Source: Hydnum rufescens UP504
Taxonomy: Eukaryota; Basidiomycota; Agaricomycetes; Cantharellales; Hydnaceae
Length of the DNA: 64,000 bases
Direction of reading: 5' to 3'
NCBI GenBank assembly: GCA_014904985.1
Contig: MU128942.1
Location: 62,001-126,000 of the forward strand
Made by a program: the position numbers and the translations under genes. Numbering within the stretch: position 1 is the first letter of the stretch; each line of letters opens with the position of its first letter. Below are positions 1 to 11,319 of this stretch, piece by piece. Below the pieces are notes generated by a model. The model ran no database searches, had not been told where the DNA came from, and saw only the letters and a program-made list of their open reading frames with translations.

Positions 1-354
1 TGCCATATTGTTAAGTTAGACTTTGCAGCAGTCAGTCAGGAGTGCGGAGGATTACATAGCCATATAGAGAGAGGAACCAGAAGGGGAGGGGTGTCAATTT
101 TTGATGCAGCTGCAGGTTTTTTAAGACAGTTAGAAAGAGTTTTCATGGGTTTCGGCACATTCTGTGATTCAACATTTCATGGCTCTAGGGGTGTAAATTC
201 AGGATTTTCTTTGCCTTGTGTCTCTAGGGTCATCTTGAATCCATAGTTTCTAGTCATGGTCTTGTGATGTGGCTTGTAAAAATATTTCAGGGATTTCCTT
301 TTTGAGAATTGAATTTTCCTTTTACAGAATCTCTTCAGGGGATTCATAAGTGGA

Positions 355-861
355 TTAGGAGATCTGGGGCTCCTGCAAGGGGTTCCCTAGGAGTTCTTGG
401 AGAAGGTTCCTTTGTTTCCACTCCACAATTTTGTTCTCCCAATAGCCCCATGAATCTGTAGCTCTTGGCAGCAGCCAAAGATAGGTTCTCAATTGATTTT
501 CTGGTCCAAGTGATACCAGGAAGTGCTGTTTCATTGTAATTGTTGTTCCCCCATATTTTGTAGCTTGGTCCATATTTTTCACATATTTTTCCATATTATT
601 TTGATTTAATTCTTGGTCCATGGCACTGTGGCTCTCGTTCCCAGCAATGTCCGTTGTGGCTATTTGGTTGCACATATGGTATTTCTTTAAGCAATTTCTG
701 GTGAATATTCCATTGATTGGGGTCCCATCTAATTCTGCCAGTTGATAGGATCCATGGGGATGGTGATGCTGAACTTGGTATGGTCCAATCCACCATATTT
801 CCCCTTTTCATCCATGTTGCATTTGTAATACTGAATTGAATACCAGTACAATTGTACCTGG
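355..861 (-). pseudogene. gypsy A integrase C-terminal domain beyond the inserted LTR
   Basis: Joining 2219 to 861 conceptually, and skipping the LTR, gives the small beta-barrel signature found at the end of many gypsy integrases: a PGTIVLVFNS segment, then WWIGPYQV and GSYQLAELDGTP near 690-770. The reading continues into an Asn/Gln-rich tail that ends at about 355. Stops are present. Continuity of this domain across the LTR is direct evidence that the LTR is an insertion and not part of the element. Confidence 0.75.
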
Positions 862-2218
862 TGTTGGAGGGATAAAATCCCATTATGTACATACCTCATC
901 TGGGCCCAACTACCTCCTCAAATGAATCCATATTTCTACATTTCTCTTGTATCCACACTCATTATTCCTCTGGCCATCAAATAGCATGGATTCATATCCC
1001 AGGATCCATGGTCCTTTTTACTTTTCCTCCACCCTATATATGAGACAATTGCTTGTCCATCCTTGGCACTTCAACAGGCCATCCAAATTGTACTTATCTC
1101 CAAGCCAGTTCAACCAGGCTATAGCAATTCAACTTGCTTACTTTTGTCCACCTATTGTATCACTATCAGCATATCCAAATGCCTCAAGAGCAGTATTTGA
1201 CCTTGGATCATGTAACACGACTCCCACTTTGACTCGTGGACTAGTCACATGTTGAATAGGGGCTATTCCAATACTCTCAAGGAGTATTTTCGCAATATCT
1301 CCCTCGTTTTTGATCGGATCGACTCGGCAAGACAGCTCCCAGAAAGCTACGATCAATACCTGTCTAACGGTACCACACACGCGTTTATCGGATGCAAACT
1401 GCATCTTCCAGGTCGATTTTACCTCATGTTCCACACTATCCTTCAGTATTTCGCAAATACCTCCATCAGTTTTGATCCGAATTGTTAGAAACAGCCACCC
1501 CTGGAAAGACTCTGAAAATCTGCATCGAACAGTACCAAGGGAAAAACGAGTGGATTAGAACTCAGCCTTCTGTAATTTAGTCTCCCCTTGGCTCATTTCA
1601 CTTTTACCTCCGCTTTTCTGATTACTAAAGGCAATTATGGTTCTGGAACCCTATGTCCGATGGAGGGTACATCTAGGGCGACCAGTTCCACCATTCCTCA
1701 AGGGATTTTGTTCAGTAGAAGAGGAGGAATACCTTGGTTAAGCCACATTCTCCTATTCTGACTTGTTAATTGAATATCCCCTTCAGTTTTGAAGCTTTTG
1801 ACTTGATTTATTTTTCATCATTTTCGCCTTAATCCCACCTTTCCACCGGTTACCATAGAATTTTTCTGTGATGTATATTAAGTGCAGGAGATGCGAATTT
1901 CTATCGTCTTTCCCCCATCCCCAGTTGAAAAGCTAGTTGAACTGCTGCTGGTGTTAGGGTAAATTCCACATCTCAAACCCCACTTATCACACTTTTGATA
2001 GGCTCTCAAGAGGAGGACCTAGGGTGTGATTCCCTGATTTAACAACCCCTTCATTTATTGTCTGGATAGGCTCAGTCTATACAGGACAATTCTACCCATC
2101 CAAAGACCCCTCTTTCCCTCAGACCCCAACATTCGGAGTGGCCCCATGATCCCCATTCTTCATTCTCATTTCCATTTCGTGGACTGTAGCTGGATTCATC
2201 TTCCATTTCCCACTTACA
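862..2218 (+). mobile_element. Solo LTR, TGTTGG...TTACA family, copy 1
   Basis: Begins TGTTGGAGGGATAAAATCCC and ends in CACTTACA. It is flanked by the exact 4-bp duplication CTGG (858-861 and 2219-2222). It interrupts the integrase of gypsy A, and removing it with one duplication restores that frame. It contains the family's internal repeat (segments beginning with variants of GGAGTATTTTTCG and TTTTGATCGGATCGACTCG), seen here at about 1275-1400 and 1430-1550. No open reading frame of note. Same family as 6922-8303, 20955-22169, 35548-40111, 41058-42607 and 52148-53507. Confidence 0.85.
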
Positions 2219-3044
2219 CTGGTTGATAGTTTCCATCAACCAATGTATTTTCATTTCATCAGGCATAATCCTGAGTGCTTCAAATTCTTGCTTGAAGGAC
2301 ATCATTTGAGGCGGCTTGAATATCTTCATCTCTATGCGCCAATTGGATTCTGCAGATTCCTAGTAATTCTTCTGTGGTTTGGATAGTTCCCCATTTTAAT
2401 GTGTACCATGATGCACCTGTGATATCAAATGGAAACATGTGATTTATTCCATAGAGTAGGTAATAGGGGGTGTAGCCAGTCATTTGTTTTACTGTCACTT
2501 GGTCTGCCCCCATGCATGAATAAAAATAGTTTGACCATTTGCTTGGGTTCCCTTTGCATGCAATGAATAGCAAGTTTATCCAGGTCTGGTGCCTGTGTTC
2601 TATCATTCCATTTGCTTCTGGGTGATAAGGGGCAGCTCAGACAATTGGAACATATTCATCTGCCATTGTTTGAACTAGTCCATCAAATTCCATACCATTA
2701 TCCATTGTGATTTGTAATATGCAGCCGAACCAGCACATGATGTCCTTGAATAGAAACTGGGCAATGTGCTTACTTGAGGCCTTACATAACATTTTTGCTT
2801 CCAGCCATCTGGAGAGATCATCCTGAAGATCCACAATATGTTTGAATCTGTTTGATACTGGCATATGGACTGTGTCCATATTAAATTTATGTAATATGGT
2901 ATTAATGTAGATCAGGCTTAAAGTGATTTTTGGTCAGGTTGTAGACCTTAATTGGCATTGTTGGCATGTCTGGCAATACCAGGCCACATAGGATAGCATA
3001 TTTGGCCAGAAGAATCTATTGGATAATTTCTTGAAAGTCAGGTC
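2219..3044 (-). pseudogene. gypsy A integrase zinc finger and catalytic core
   Basis: The integrase core inserts the cDNA copy. The D,D,E residues can be assigned: MDTVHMP (about 2870), ITMDNGMEFDG (about 2690) and HPEANGMIE (about 2615). Between the second and third, at 2637-2639, is an in-frame stop. The core continues through SKWSNYFYSCMGADQV and TGYTPYYLLYG, typical of gypsy integrases. It reaches LMETINQ at 2219, where the coding DNA is cut by the solo LTR at 862-2218. Confidence 0.82.
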
Positions 3045-4156
3045 TCATCTGCGGTGGCCTGATTCATCATGTGCAGCCTTACATAAGCAGGCTTGATCAT
3101 CTGGGTTCTTGATCACTTTTAATGGCAATTGGCCATTTCTAGGTCTTCTCCACAGGGTTCCTTGATACATAAAATAGTGTTTGGTGGCCTGAATGAATGT
3201 CTTGGTGTTCTTGACTCCTGGGGGTATTTTTATGTGTTCCAGGTAGTATTGAATCCTTTCCCAATAGTCTTTTCCATCAGAATCCTTGAGTTTGTGAGGG
3301 TGTTCTTTAATTTCTGAATCAGTTTCTGGGTGTTGGGACTGTGAATGTTGGGAGTGTGCTTTGGGATGGTTTTGAACAGATGATTGGGCTTGATAGGAGA
3401 GAGCCACAAATCCACCATTTCTTGTTGTATTTTCCTGTGGCTTGATTGAGAGTACTGTGTTATTTTGCCTGAATTCAATGATGTCTTCATAGGGTTCCCT
3501 TTTGATTCTTGTTGCTGATAGTCTGGATGCTGAGGAACTATGCATGACCCAGTGTTCATATTCTTCAAGAAATCGTGGCCCAGTGATAAAATGGCCTGGT
3601 TCATCTGGTTCCAGTTCATCTTCTGAATTGGCTGAGTCATTTTCATGTGCTGGGTGCCTGGATAATCCATCTGGACCTTGGTGTTTTGTTGCAGGGACAT
3701 GGACCAATTCAAAATCGAATAGCTGGATATAGGAAATCCATCGTGACATAGCCGCATTTGGTAATCCTGGTGTGTTGATTATTTGTTTTAAGAATTTGGC
3801 ATCCACTTCCACTCTAAAATGGATTCCCCAGAGGTCATTTCTTTGGGCTTTGAGTGCTTTGAATAGCCCTTTTAATTCGATTTGTGGCTGGGAATATTTG
3901 GTTTCAGCTTCATTGTTGGTTACTGATCCAAAGACAATGGGGTGACATCCATCTTCCAGGGTTTGATATTTGATCCAGCCTACTGCAATGATGGAGCTGT
4001 CCACTGCAAGTGTTATCGAGGCCATAATCCAAGGTGCATTCATCTTCTTTTAATACTCTGGCTATGTCAATGTTCAAGGATTTTCAAGCAGGAAGGTTTG
4101 TGGAGGCTTCTTTTAGCTGATTCATGGCTTCCTCAGCTTGATCATTCCATTTGAAT
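3045..4156 (-). pseudogene. gypsy A RNase H-like domain and integrase zinc-binding start
   Basis: The first half has the retrotransposon RNase H pattern: a beta strand with TLAVDSS, then ETKYSQPQIELKGLFKAL containing the expected Glu, then FRVEVDAKFL with the next Asp, and the end motif HVPATKHQGPDGLSRHP. A charged, poorly conserved spacer follows. Near 3050-3180 the text returns to a conserved integrase lead-in (FIQATKHYFMYQGTLWRR), and HDESGHRR gives the two His of the integrase HHCC zinc finger. Its Cys pair (CQTCQQC) is readable just downstream near 2965, with a stop in between. Confidence 0.8.
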
Positions 4157-4292
4157 TCATTGGGAGTCTTCTTGGTGAGTAATGTGAGAGGTTTGGCTAT
4201 CTTGGCAAATTGCCAAATCCAATTTCAAGCAACTCCAACTGTTCCCAGGAATCCACAAATTTGTGTTACATTCATTGGGTGTGGCCAGTTCT

Positions 4293-5265
4293 TTATTTTG
4301 TGATGATTCCATGGTGGGGTCCTCTTCCTTCCATAGAACAAACATTTCCCACAATGTGTATGAGAGGTGTTGCAAGTACAAGTTTCAATCCAGAGGCCAT
4401 ACATCTAGCTTCGATGAAGGTAGCAAATAAATCATCAACAACCTGAGCAAATTCCCATATGTAACATCGAATCTTTGGGTTTTCAGAGATAGGTTCATCG
4501 TTGTACCGTGTTTTTGGTCCTTTTCCTGCTACATCATCCACAAAGGCTTCAGCTCTGTCTGGGATCATAGGCCTGATCATGTGTGTGACTGTTTTCATGA
4601 ATTCTTGCATGGAGTTCATGTATCCTTGGGGCAGTGTTGTGAGCTTTACAGGACCCATCGAGATGAGCAATGCAATCACTTGTTGTGAGTTCTTGGGATT
4701 CTTCTGCCAGTCATCATCCATCATATCCTGCATAGAGATCCATGACAATATAGACTGAGTGTCCCACAAAGCTGTCTGCAAAGTCATTGATGTTTGGTGG
4801 CAGTCCTGAGTCTTTAACTGAGACTGTGTTTAGGGGTTGTAAATCATGGACAATTTGAATGCCTCCTTTAGGTTTTGCTACTGCGAACATTTGAGAATGA
4901 TAGGAGGACCATGATGTTTTGTATTTTCCAGCTGCCAATTGATCTTTAATCATCTTGATGAGTGTGGCAACAATAGCTTTTGGTGGATGAATTGGAGGCA
5001 GTTCCCATGGAATGTGAGGGACTGTTTCCATAACATAATCTGGGAAGTATTCTGTCTTGAAGATTCCTTGTTCAGATTTGTCAAATGCAAGACTCCTTTC
5101 CCTTTGAGCAACCACATAGAACAGCAAGTCCAGTTCTTCTTCTGAAAGGAAGTCATTGGGGATATTGTTGATTATCTTTTTGACACATTCTGGGGTAAGC
5201 TTCCTGGTGTACTGGAAGTCCTTCAAGCTGGGGGGATGCATGGGGAGAATGAGAGGCATTATCAA
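4293..5265 (-). pseudogene. gypsy A reverse transcriptase
   Basis: RNA-directed DNA polymerase of the element. The fingers/palm motifs are readable in order: MFAVAKPKGGIQIVHDLQPLN, then the first catalytic Asp in MDLYAGYDG (about 4730), then TLPQGYMNS, then the second catalytic motif as AFVDDVAGK (about 4530) in place of the usual YVDD or FIDD. The two halves lie in different frames and overlap at 4714-4787, so a frameshift separates them. The thumb/connection region (4157-4380) is shifted again. Close to the RT of basidiomycete gypsy elements with LPP and GYD motifs. Confidence 0.88.
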
Positions 5266-5301
5266 TGGAAGATCCTTGTAGGGAAGACAAATGACTGGTT
5301 T

Positions 5302-6483
5302 TCAAGTAACTCCTAGGGGTATTGGATTGTTCTTCTTATCCACAGTCTTGTACTTTGTCTTCTTTGCATTCCTGATGACCTGGTTAATGCGATAGCTGAA
5401 GTTTTCCACTTTTTCAGGATATTTGTTGACAAGGTTTGGCTTCAATTTGTTATAAACGTGCACAAGGTTGTCTTCAAGCTGATTTCCTGATGCTGCAGAG
5501 GACGATTTCCAAGTTTCATGAAGGTACCATGCTGATATGCTTTCCTTGTTTATAATGGCATCCATGAGGTACTTGTTTGTGCTTGGATTAAAGTCCTTTG
5601 TGCATGTTTCTGGGCCTCTGACAACTCCCTGCCAAGTATTGGAATAAATGGCAAATTTCCTTGTAATGATTGGTCAGATGGGGTCGCCTCTGTGTGATAG
5701 TATTCATAATTTTGTGGTTGGGGTTTGGGTGCAGTTTGGATCAATGATACTCCATTTGTTCTATATTGATATTGCAGCTGTGCTGGACCTGGTTTGCTTG
5801 TATCTGGGGGCCATTCATCTGGTGGTATCACTGCTGCTGCAAGAACAAGTTTGTCCTGTTCCCTGGATTCATTCATAAGGGCATGGAGAGAAACTGATGA
5901 TCCTGATGGGTTCCCTTTTTCATAGACTTGAATGTCCATTCTGTGGATTCCACTCATAGCTCCTTCGTGTTTGATTTGAGCACCAACTCCTACCAGCCAG
6001 GGTTGTCCAAGAAGTATGTCATGGCCTTCGAAGCTTCCCTTTTTGACAAAGAAGTGATGATGAATCGTATTCCTCCTATTTCAATTGGAACATTTCAACA
6101 GCATCCAACTAGGGGTTCAGGTCCACTGTTGATTCCTTGCAATGACCAGTTTTGTCCATTGTAGTCTATTGGGATGTTTAACCTCTGCTGAACTTCCTGG
6201 GAGATGAGGTTTAATTCAGATCCAGTGTTGATCATGAGCACAACATATTTAGTTCCATTTTGTCCTGTGGCCTGGGCTGCAATCTTTCCTGTGTCCATGG
6301 TGAATAAAGGATTTGGTGCAAGGATTCCTATGAGATTCACTCATGCTTGATGATGATTTTGCGATTGTTGTGTTTGTGGATATGGCCCTTCATCAAGGTC
6401 TTTGGTCATCATAAGATCGTAGTAGTCCTCCAATTCTGCTTCATCATCAGAGTCATGGTCAGAGGCTTCTGTCATGGGAAAAC
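5302..6483 (-). pseudogene. gypsy A gag-pol linker and retropepsin-like protease
   Basis: This continues the polyprotein after the solo LTR at 6484-8468. An acidic linker (SDHDSDDEAELEDYYDL) comes first. A retropepsin-like domain follows at about 6095-6340: a hydrophobic strand leads to NTGSELNLIS, where the active-site Asp of the usual DTG/DSG is replaced by Asn. The domain continues towards RLNIPI and a glycine-rich segment. The remainder to 5302 is a low-conservation linker, broken by stops near 5957 and 5565. The Asp-to-Asn change is a single G-to-A on the coding strand, matching the transition-biased decay seen elsewhere. Protease identity is good from order and motif; activity is very unlikely. 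Confidence 0.7.
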
Positions 6484-8468
6484 TGTCAGAGTTCATCTGT
6501 TTCCCAGTTAATTCCAGTTTTGGTTCTGGCCTGTTTCTGATTTGTCCCTGCCTCCATTTCATTTCCCCTTCATTTCCTTTACTTCCAGTTCCCACACACT
6601 TACCCCTGTCCCTGTCCCTGTTCCCTCCACTTTCCCATCCCCTGCCCACTCCCCCTCTTGTGCCTGCTCCCCTGTAACCACCTCTCATTAAGCAATCAAT
6701 CCCCTGTAGTATAGGAACTATGTATAAGTAGTCTGGGGTGACATCCAGAGACTCAGCTTTGGTCTCTCAGGATTTCTGCTTCTACTCTGGACTACAGGTC
6801 AGCCTCACTGTACCTATTCCCTTAATGTTAATCTCAGGATTTCCACTTCTACTCTGGACTACAGCTCCAAGTGTTTTCCAGCTGACTTCATGAGCTTAAA
6901 GAGTGCTGTGCTCACCTCCGCTGTTGGAGGGATAAATCCCTACACCATAGAAATCCTCATCCGAGGCCATTTTCCCTACGAACGAATCAATTATATGTCA
7001 CCGTGCTCATTTAATTTTATCGCCATTCATTTATTCAAGAAATCAATTGGATTCCTACCCCTTTCCAACCCATAATATTGCCTCATTCCTTTACCATGTC
7101 TACCAGTCAATTTATTGACTATCCATCAGACTTCAACAGTCCTCATCAAAAAGGGGCAGTTTATGCCCTACTTCAAGTCCATTTTCTTTGGACAAGGCAA
7201 TTCAACTTGCCATCTTTCTTCAAGTCTGGATGACTTGCCTGCTCTTCCAAGCCATCCTATTGCCTTAAGGGCGATGAATTGTGATTATTTAACGACGCGG
7301 ACTGGGCCTAGTTCCGATTCTGGACTCGCGGATCCATCACATGATCCAGATAGGGGCTGCACTACTCTGAAGGAGTATCTTTCGGATTTCTCCATCATTT
7401 TTGATCGGATCGACTCGAAACGACCGCGCCCAGAAAGATACGAATCGTACCTATCGAACGGTACCAAACACGAAACGAACGGATCAAAAATGCGGTCCCT
7501 GTAACAATATCTTGCCATGATTCATACTCTGAAGGAGTATTTTTCGAATTTCTCCGTCAGTTTTGATCGGATCGACTCGAAACGACCATGCCCTGAAAGC
7601 TGTTAAAAATGCGCATCGAACGGTACCAAGGGCAAAACGAGCGGACGCGAACTCTATGTTTCACAAGACAACTCCCTCCCCATGACTCCCCCTTTGCTCC
7701 ACCATTCAAAATAGCGAATTACTTCCGGCCCTCTTATGTCCGATGGAGAAGACCCTCAGGGCGACCTATTCCACTTTTCCTTAAGGGAACTTGTCCAGGT
7801 TTGAAGGAGGAATAGCATGTAATGTGTCAATCTCCCCTTTTATCTTGAAATTGGAATATCTCCATCAGTTTTGAAGATTTTAACTTTATTTCTTTTTCTC
7901 TCTGTGTCCCTTAAGTCCGACTTTTTCACTTTCTATTGAGTCGAAGTCTGGATTGTATATTAGGTGCAGCTAGCACACAAATTCATTAGTTCTCCCCCTC
8001 CCTCCAGTTTGAAGCTCCTTGAACAGCTGCTGGTCCCTGGGTGATTTCTCACTACAAAAAGCGAATTCTAACTACACTTTGACTAAGGTCTCAAGAAGAG
8101 ATTCTTAGGGTGTGGTAATTTGACTGAAAGACACATTCTCACTTAATTGCTTGGGCTTTGTTGGCTCACTGCAATTTCCCCTGTTCAAAAGACCCTCCCC
8201 CACTTGAACCTGAACATCCGGATTAGATCTGTGATCCCCTCTTTCATCCCCGGCTCAACATCGTGGACAGTAGTTGGATTGGTTAATAACCATCCTGCTT
8301 ACACCACCCAGACCCTTCCAGGCTGCAGGATTCCTCTTCTGTTCTCCTGTCTCTTACTATCTTACTCTCACCTGGATTCATTCGGACTTGGCCAGACTTA
8401 CACCAGACTAGCCAGATTTATTTGTGTTTACACTTGTTTGGTGCTCTCATCACAGCATGGCCCTGACA
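6484..8468 (-). mobile_element. Solo LTR, TGTCAGGGCC family, copy 1 (split by another LTR)
   Basis: On the plus strand it starts TGTCAGAGTTCATC and ends GGCCCTGACA, giving TGTCAG/CTGACA ends. Flanking 5-mers are AAAAC and AAAAT, a 4/5 match. It lies between gag and protease of gypsy A. Without the nested LTR at 6922-8303 it is about 600 bp and aligns along its length with the reverse complement of 44364-44984. The Gly/Arg-rich open frame at about 6490-6688 is LTR sequence, not gag. Confidence 0.8.
6922..8303 (+). mobile_element. Solo LTR, TGTTGG...TTACA family, copy 2
   Basis: Starts TGTTGGAGGGATAAATCCC and ends CCATCCTGCTTACA. It is inserted in the 6484-8468 LTR, whose sequence resumes with CCACCCAGACCC. 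Flanking 4-mers are CCGC and CCAC (one transition). Two internal repeat units are clear at about 7365-7520 and 7530-7640. CpG dinucleotides are frequent here (many ATCGGATCGACTCG-like stretches), suggesting a relatively young copy. Confidence 0.85.
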
Positions 8469-8473
8469 AAAAT

Positions 8474-10425
8474 GCAGTTTTAGAGTAACATGATTGACTG
8501 TGAGTGGCTCTCGATGTTTGGGATTATAATCATGTTTGAGCTTTAGTCCAGCTGCAAGTATTTTGGCAGGTCCATGGGCTGTTCCAAGGAAGTCTCCAAG
8601 AGTTATTTTAACTGTTTGGTTTAGTACCTTCTTTGCTATTTCCTTGTCTTCACAGGCATCTTGAAAGTCCATGGTAAAACGATATGTTGGAGGATTCTTG
8701 GGGATTTGTTTTTCTGGCCAAGCTATTTCAATGTCTATCATTTCTTCTTGGGGATTGGTTTGGGGAGGATGAGGTCTTTGATGAGCAGGTTTCTCTGCAG
8801 CAGGTTCATTCAGAACTGATGAAGGCAGTATTCCAGGTGGATAACTTGGTCATGGAGGATTTTCTGGGGCTGGTTGCACTGGTTCTGGGTTCATTGGTAA
8901 TGAGTCTGGCTGGTTAACAGGAGCTTTGTCTTGTGTTGGGCCACATGGAGGCACATCAACATACATTCGATGTTTAGGACATTGAGTGGCTTTGTCTCCC
9001 ATAGGATTATGATGATAATCAGGTTTGTTTGTCTTGGCAGCTGGTGCAGATATAAAGGGGCCTGCTGCTATCGCATATGAGTGTGTTGTGAAGGGAGAGC
9101 ATCCATTTCTGTCAACAATACTTATTGCTCCAGTGGTTTGTTGATGACAAGATTCCTCTCTGATCCATTTGATGTCGTCCACGATGGCTTGTTTGATTCC
9201 TCCCTTTCCTGCTATTCCTCGTGGGAATTGAGTGTCATCCATCTTCACAAGCCTTCCTTCAATAGAGTACTTGATGATGCCTTGTTGAACCATAGCCTGA
9301 GCATCTGGGCAGTTCTTTATTCCAACGTTATGTGCTCCAGTCTTGTCACAGAACCAACAGAGAGTTGCACCAGCAGACATGTTGGGACCTTGGGTATGAT
9401 TAGGTCTGAGTGGTTGGTTGTTTGGTTAGGTAGCTGGACTTCCTTGTATCCATGTTTCTGGATGGGTGGGCTGCATATAAGGACTAGGAGCTTGCCCATT
9501 CTGCTGTGACTGTGCCATGTATATTTTCATTTCATTGAAGGATTGTGTGAGGTTGCTGATTTGTTCTGTCACATTGAAAAGTGATGGGATGACTATAGGC
9601 TTTGATTTGGTGGAGACCTTTTTAATGGAGGAAGGTGATATGGCCACTGGTTCTTCTTCACTTTCGCTATCAGAGCTGCTGTCTTCCTCTGCACTTTCTG
9701 AGGCTTCTGATTCATCTGAGGAGTTGCTATATCTGCCACATGATTTGTAATAAATGATCCTGGGTTTAGACTTCTTGGCCTTTGTTGTGGTTTGTGGTCT
9801 ATCCTTGTTGAGATGTCTGAAGTTGTAATAAAGATCCTCTTTGAGTATGGTCTTCATTGTGTCATAGGCTGTTGTGCAGTCCAAAGGTTTTGTGTCATTG
9901 AATCCTGGGACATAGTGAAAAAATGGGAGTATGATCTTCTGGAGATGTCATGGAATCCCTTGCCAGAAAAGGTCATCTCAGTCTCGCTCAGCTAGGACTT
10001 TCTTTTCATCAAGACACTGCACTTGAGTGATAAATTCACAATAGTATTTGTCCAGGTCTGCCTCATTGACAATCATTCTCTTCTGTTGGCAGAAGTCTGC
10101 TAGTCATTCTTGAGTGTATTCTTGTCACCTGTCTGTCTGTCCATATAGTTTCCTGAGATGAGTAGCCTGGGCTTCAAAGGTTGTTGGGTTCTTAACTTCT
10201 GGGAGATTCTTGAGAACTTCAGCTTCTTTGTTGCTGCAGAATCGTATAATGTTCTTGCACTTCTTGTGGTCATCATAGAGGGCTTCATCACAGCAAGCTT
10301 TGTAGTCAAGGAGGAAGTTGTTGAGACATTTTCCCTTAAAATGTGGAGCATCTCTACCAGTAGGCCATGGCATAGCTCATGGATTTGCTACTCTGGCCAT
10401 TGTTTCTGAGTCTGTGGATGTCATT
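8474..10425 (-). pseudogene. gypsy A gag (capsid/nucleocapsid), broken
   Basis: The gag polyprotein forms the retrotransposon particle and binds its RNA. The likely start is a Met near 10425, shortly downstream of the LTR-like repeats. The first segment (to about 10125) has the alpha-helical, Lys-rich character of gypsy capsids in basidiomycetes, with FKGK and a spaced Cys pair. An acidic Ser/Glu-rich stretch follows at about 9640-9740. A nucleocapsid-type Cys/His cluster (CWFC...GAH...C) lies near 9310-9360. The 3' end stops exactly at the solo LTR ending at 8468 and resumes beyond it at 6483. Stop codons and frame changes near 10.1, 9.9 and 9.4 kb make it a pseudogene. Confidence 0.7.
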
Positions 10426-10694
10426 GCATTGTTGGTGTGGAATGTCTTTGGAGAGGTGAAAGGTTTATCAAAGTGAGAATTATCCCTGTAAGGACCACCA
10501 GTTATAGAAGAAGGGTTGGGAGCTCCAATGACTGTCAAATCAAAATCTGGTTCAGCCAGTGTGTAGATGGGAGACTGTATTTCTGTTGTTATTCATTGGG
10601 TTGGTTCACTTCAATGGTTGATCACACTCTGCAAGATGTGTATGGTGTTCAGTGGAGAATAGGATGAGATATGGACTAGCAATAGTCAATGATA

Positions 10695-10890
10695 TATCAT
10701 CTGGGATGCTTGTAGAAAGGCTTATATGTAGGGGATGCTTGTAGGAAGGCTCATATGTTGTGTGGGATGCTTGTAGAAAGGCTTATACATCTGGGATGCT
10801 TGTAGGAAGGCTTATACGTCATGTGGGATGCTTGTAGAAAGGCTTATACATCTGGGATGCTTGTGGAAAGGCTTATACATTGTTTGTGTT
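10695..10890. repeat. Minisatellite, ~6 units of about 26-37 bp
   Basis: Repeated core GGGATGCTTGTAGAAAGGC followed by TTATAC/TTATATG and a short variable spacer (CATCT, GTCATGT, TGTTGTGT). About six units are visible. The paired block at 11709-12774 has one unit, near 11903-11930, so copy number changed after the block duplicated. Confidence 0.85.
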
Positions 10891-11319
10891 GTGTTGGTTC
10901 ATTTACTGATATTTGTATATTCTTGTTTATGTTCTCCTGGTCAAAATGCAGATATCTGTGGGCTACAGACTGGTCAGTGCTTGGTTAGTCTTGTTAGTGT
11001 CTTTCTTCCTTCTTTCTTCAAAACCTGATTCATATTTCATTATGCTTACTTTTCCTTGGATGTCCAGCAACTCTAACCTTAGGTCCTGCAACTATCCTTG
11101 GCTTTAGTGATTTGCATAGAAGGCTTCCAGTGGCTTTGTCTCAACAACCTTGAAGATGACTTAGCTCCAGATGGCTTATAGATAGACTGTTCTTTAGAGG
11201 CAAGCAGAAAAGTTGACAGTGGTTGACAGTGATGATTTCCAGAGAGGAGATGATTGTTGGGGGATACAGGAAATCTACCAGCTTTTATACCTTTCTGGAG
11301 GTGGCTGTGTTTAAAGAAA

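Noticed and set aside
6341..6688. Gly/Arg-rich minus frame that looks like a gag or RGG protein
   Set aside because: Its first two-thirds is LTR sequence also found at 44760-44980; only the acidic end belongs to gypsy A.
10695..10890. Regularly spaced repeats resembling a CRISPR array
   Set aside because: Eukaryotic transposon context, spacers are only a few variable bases, and there are no cas genes; it is a minisatellite.
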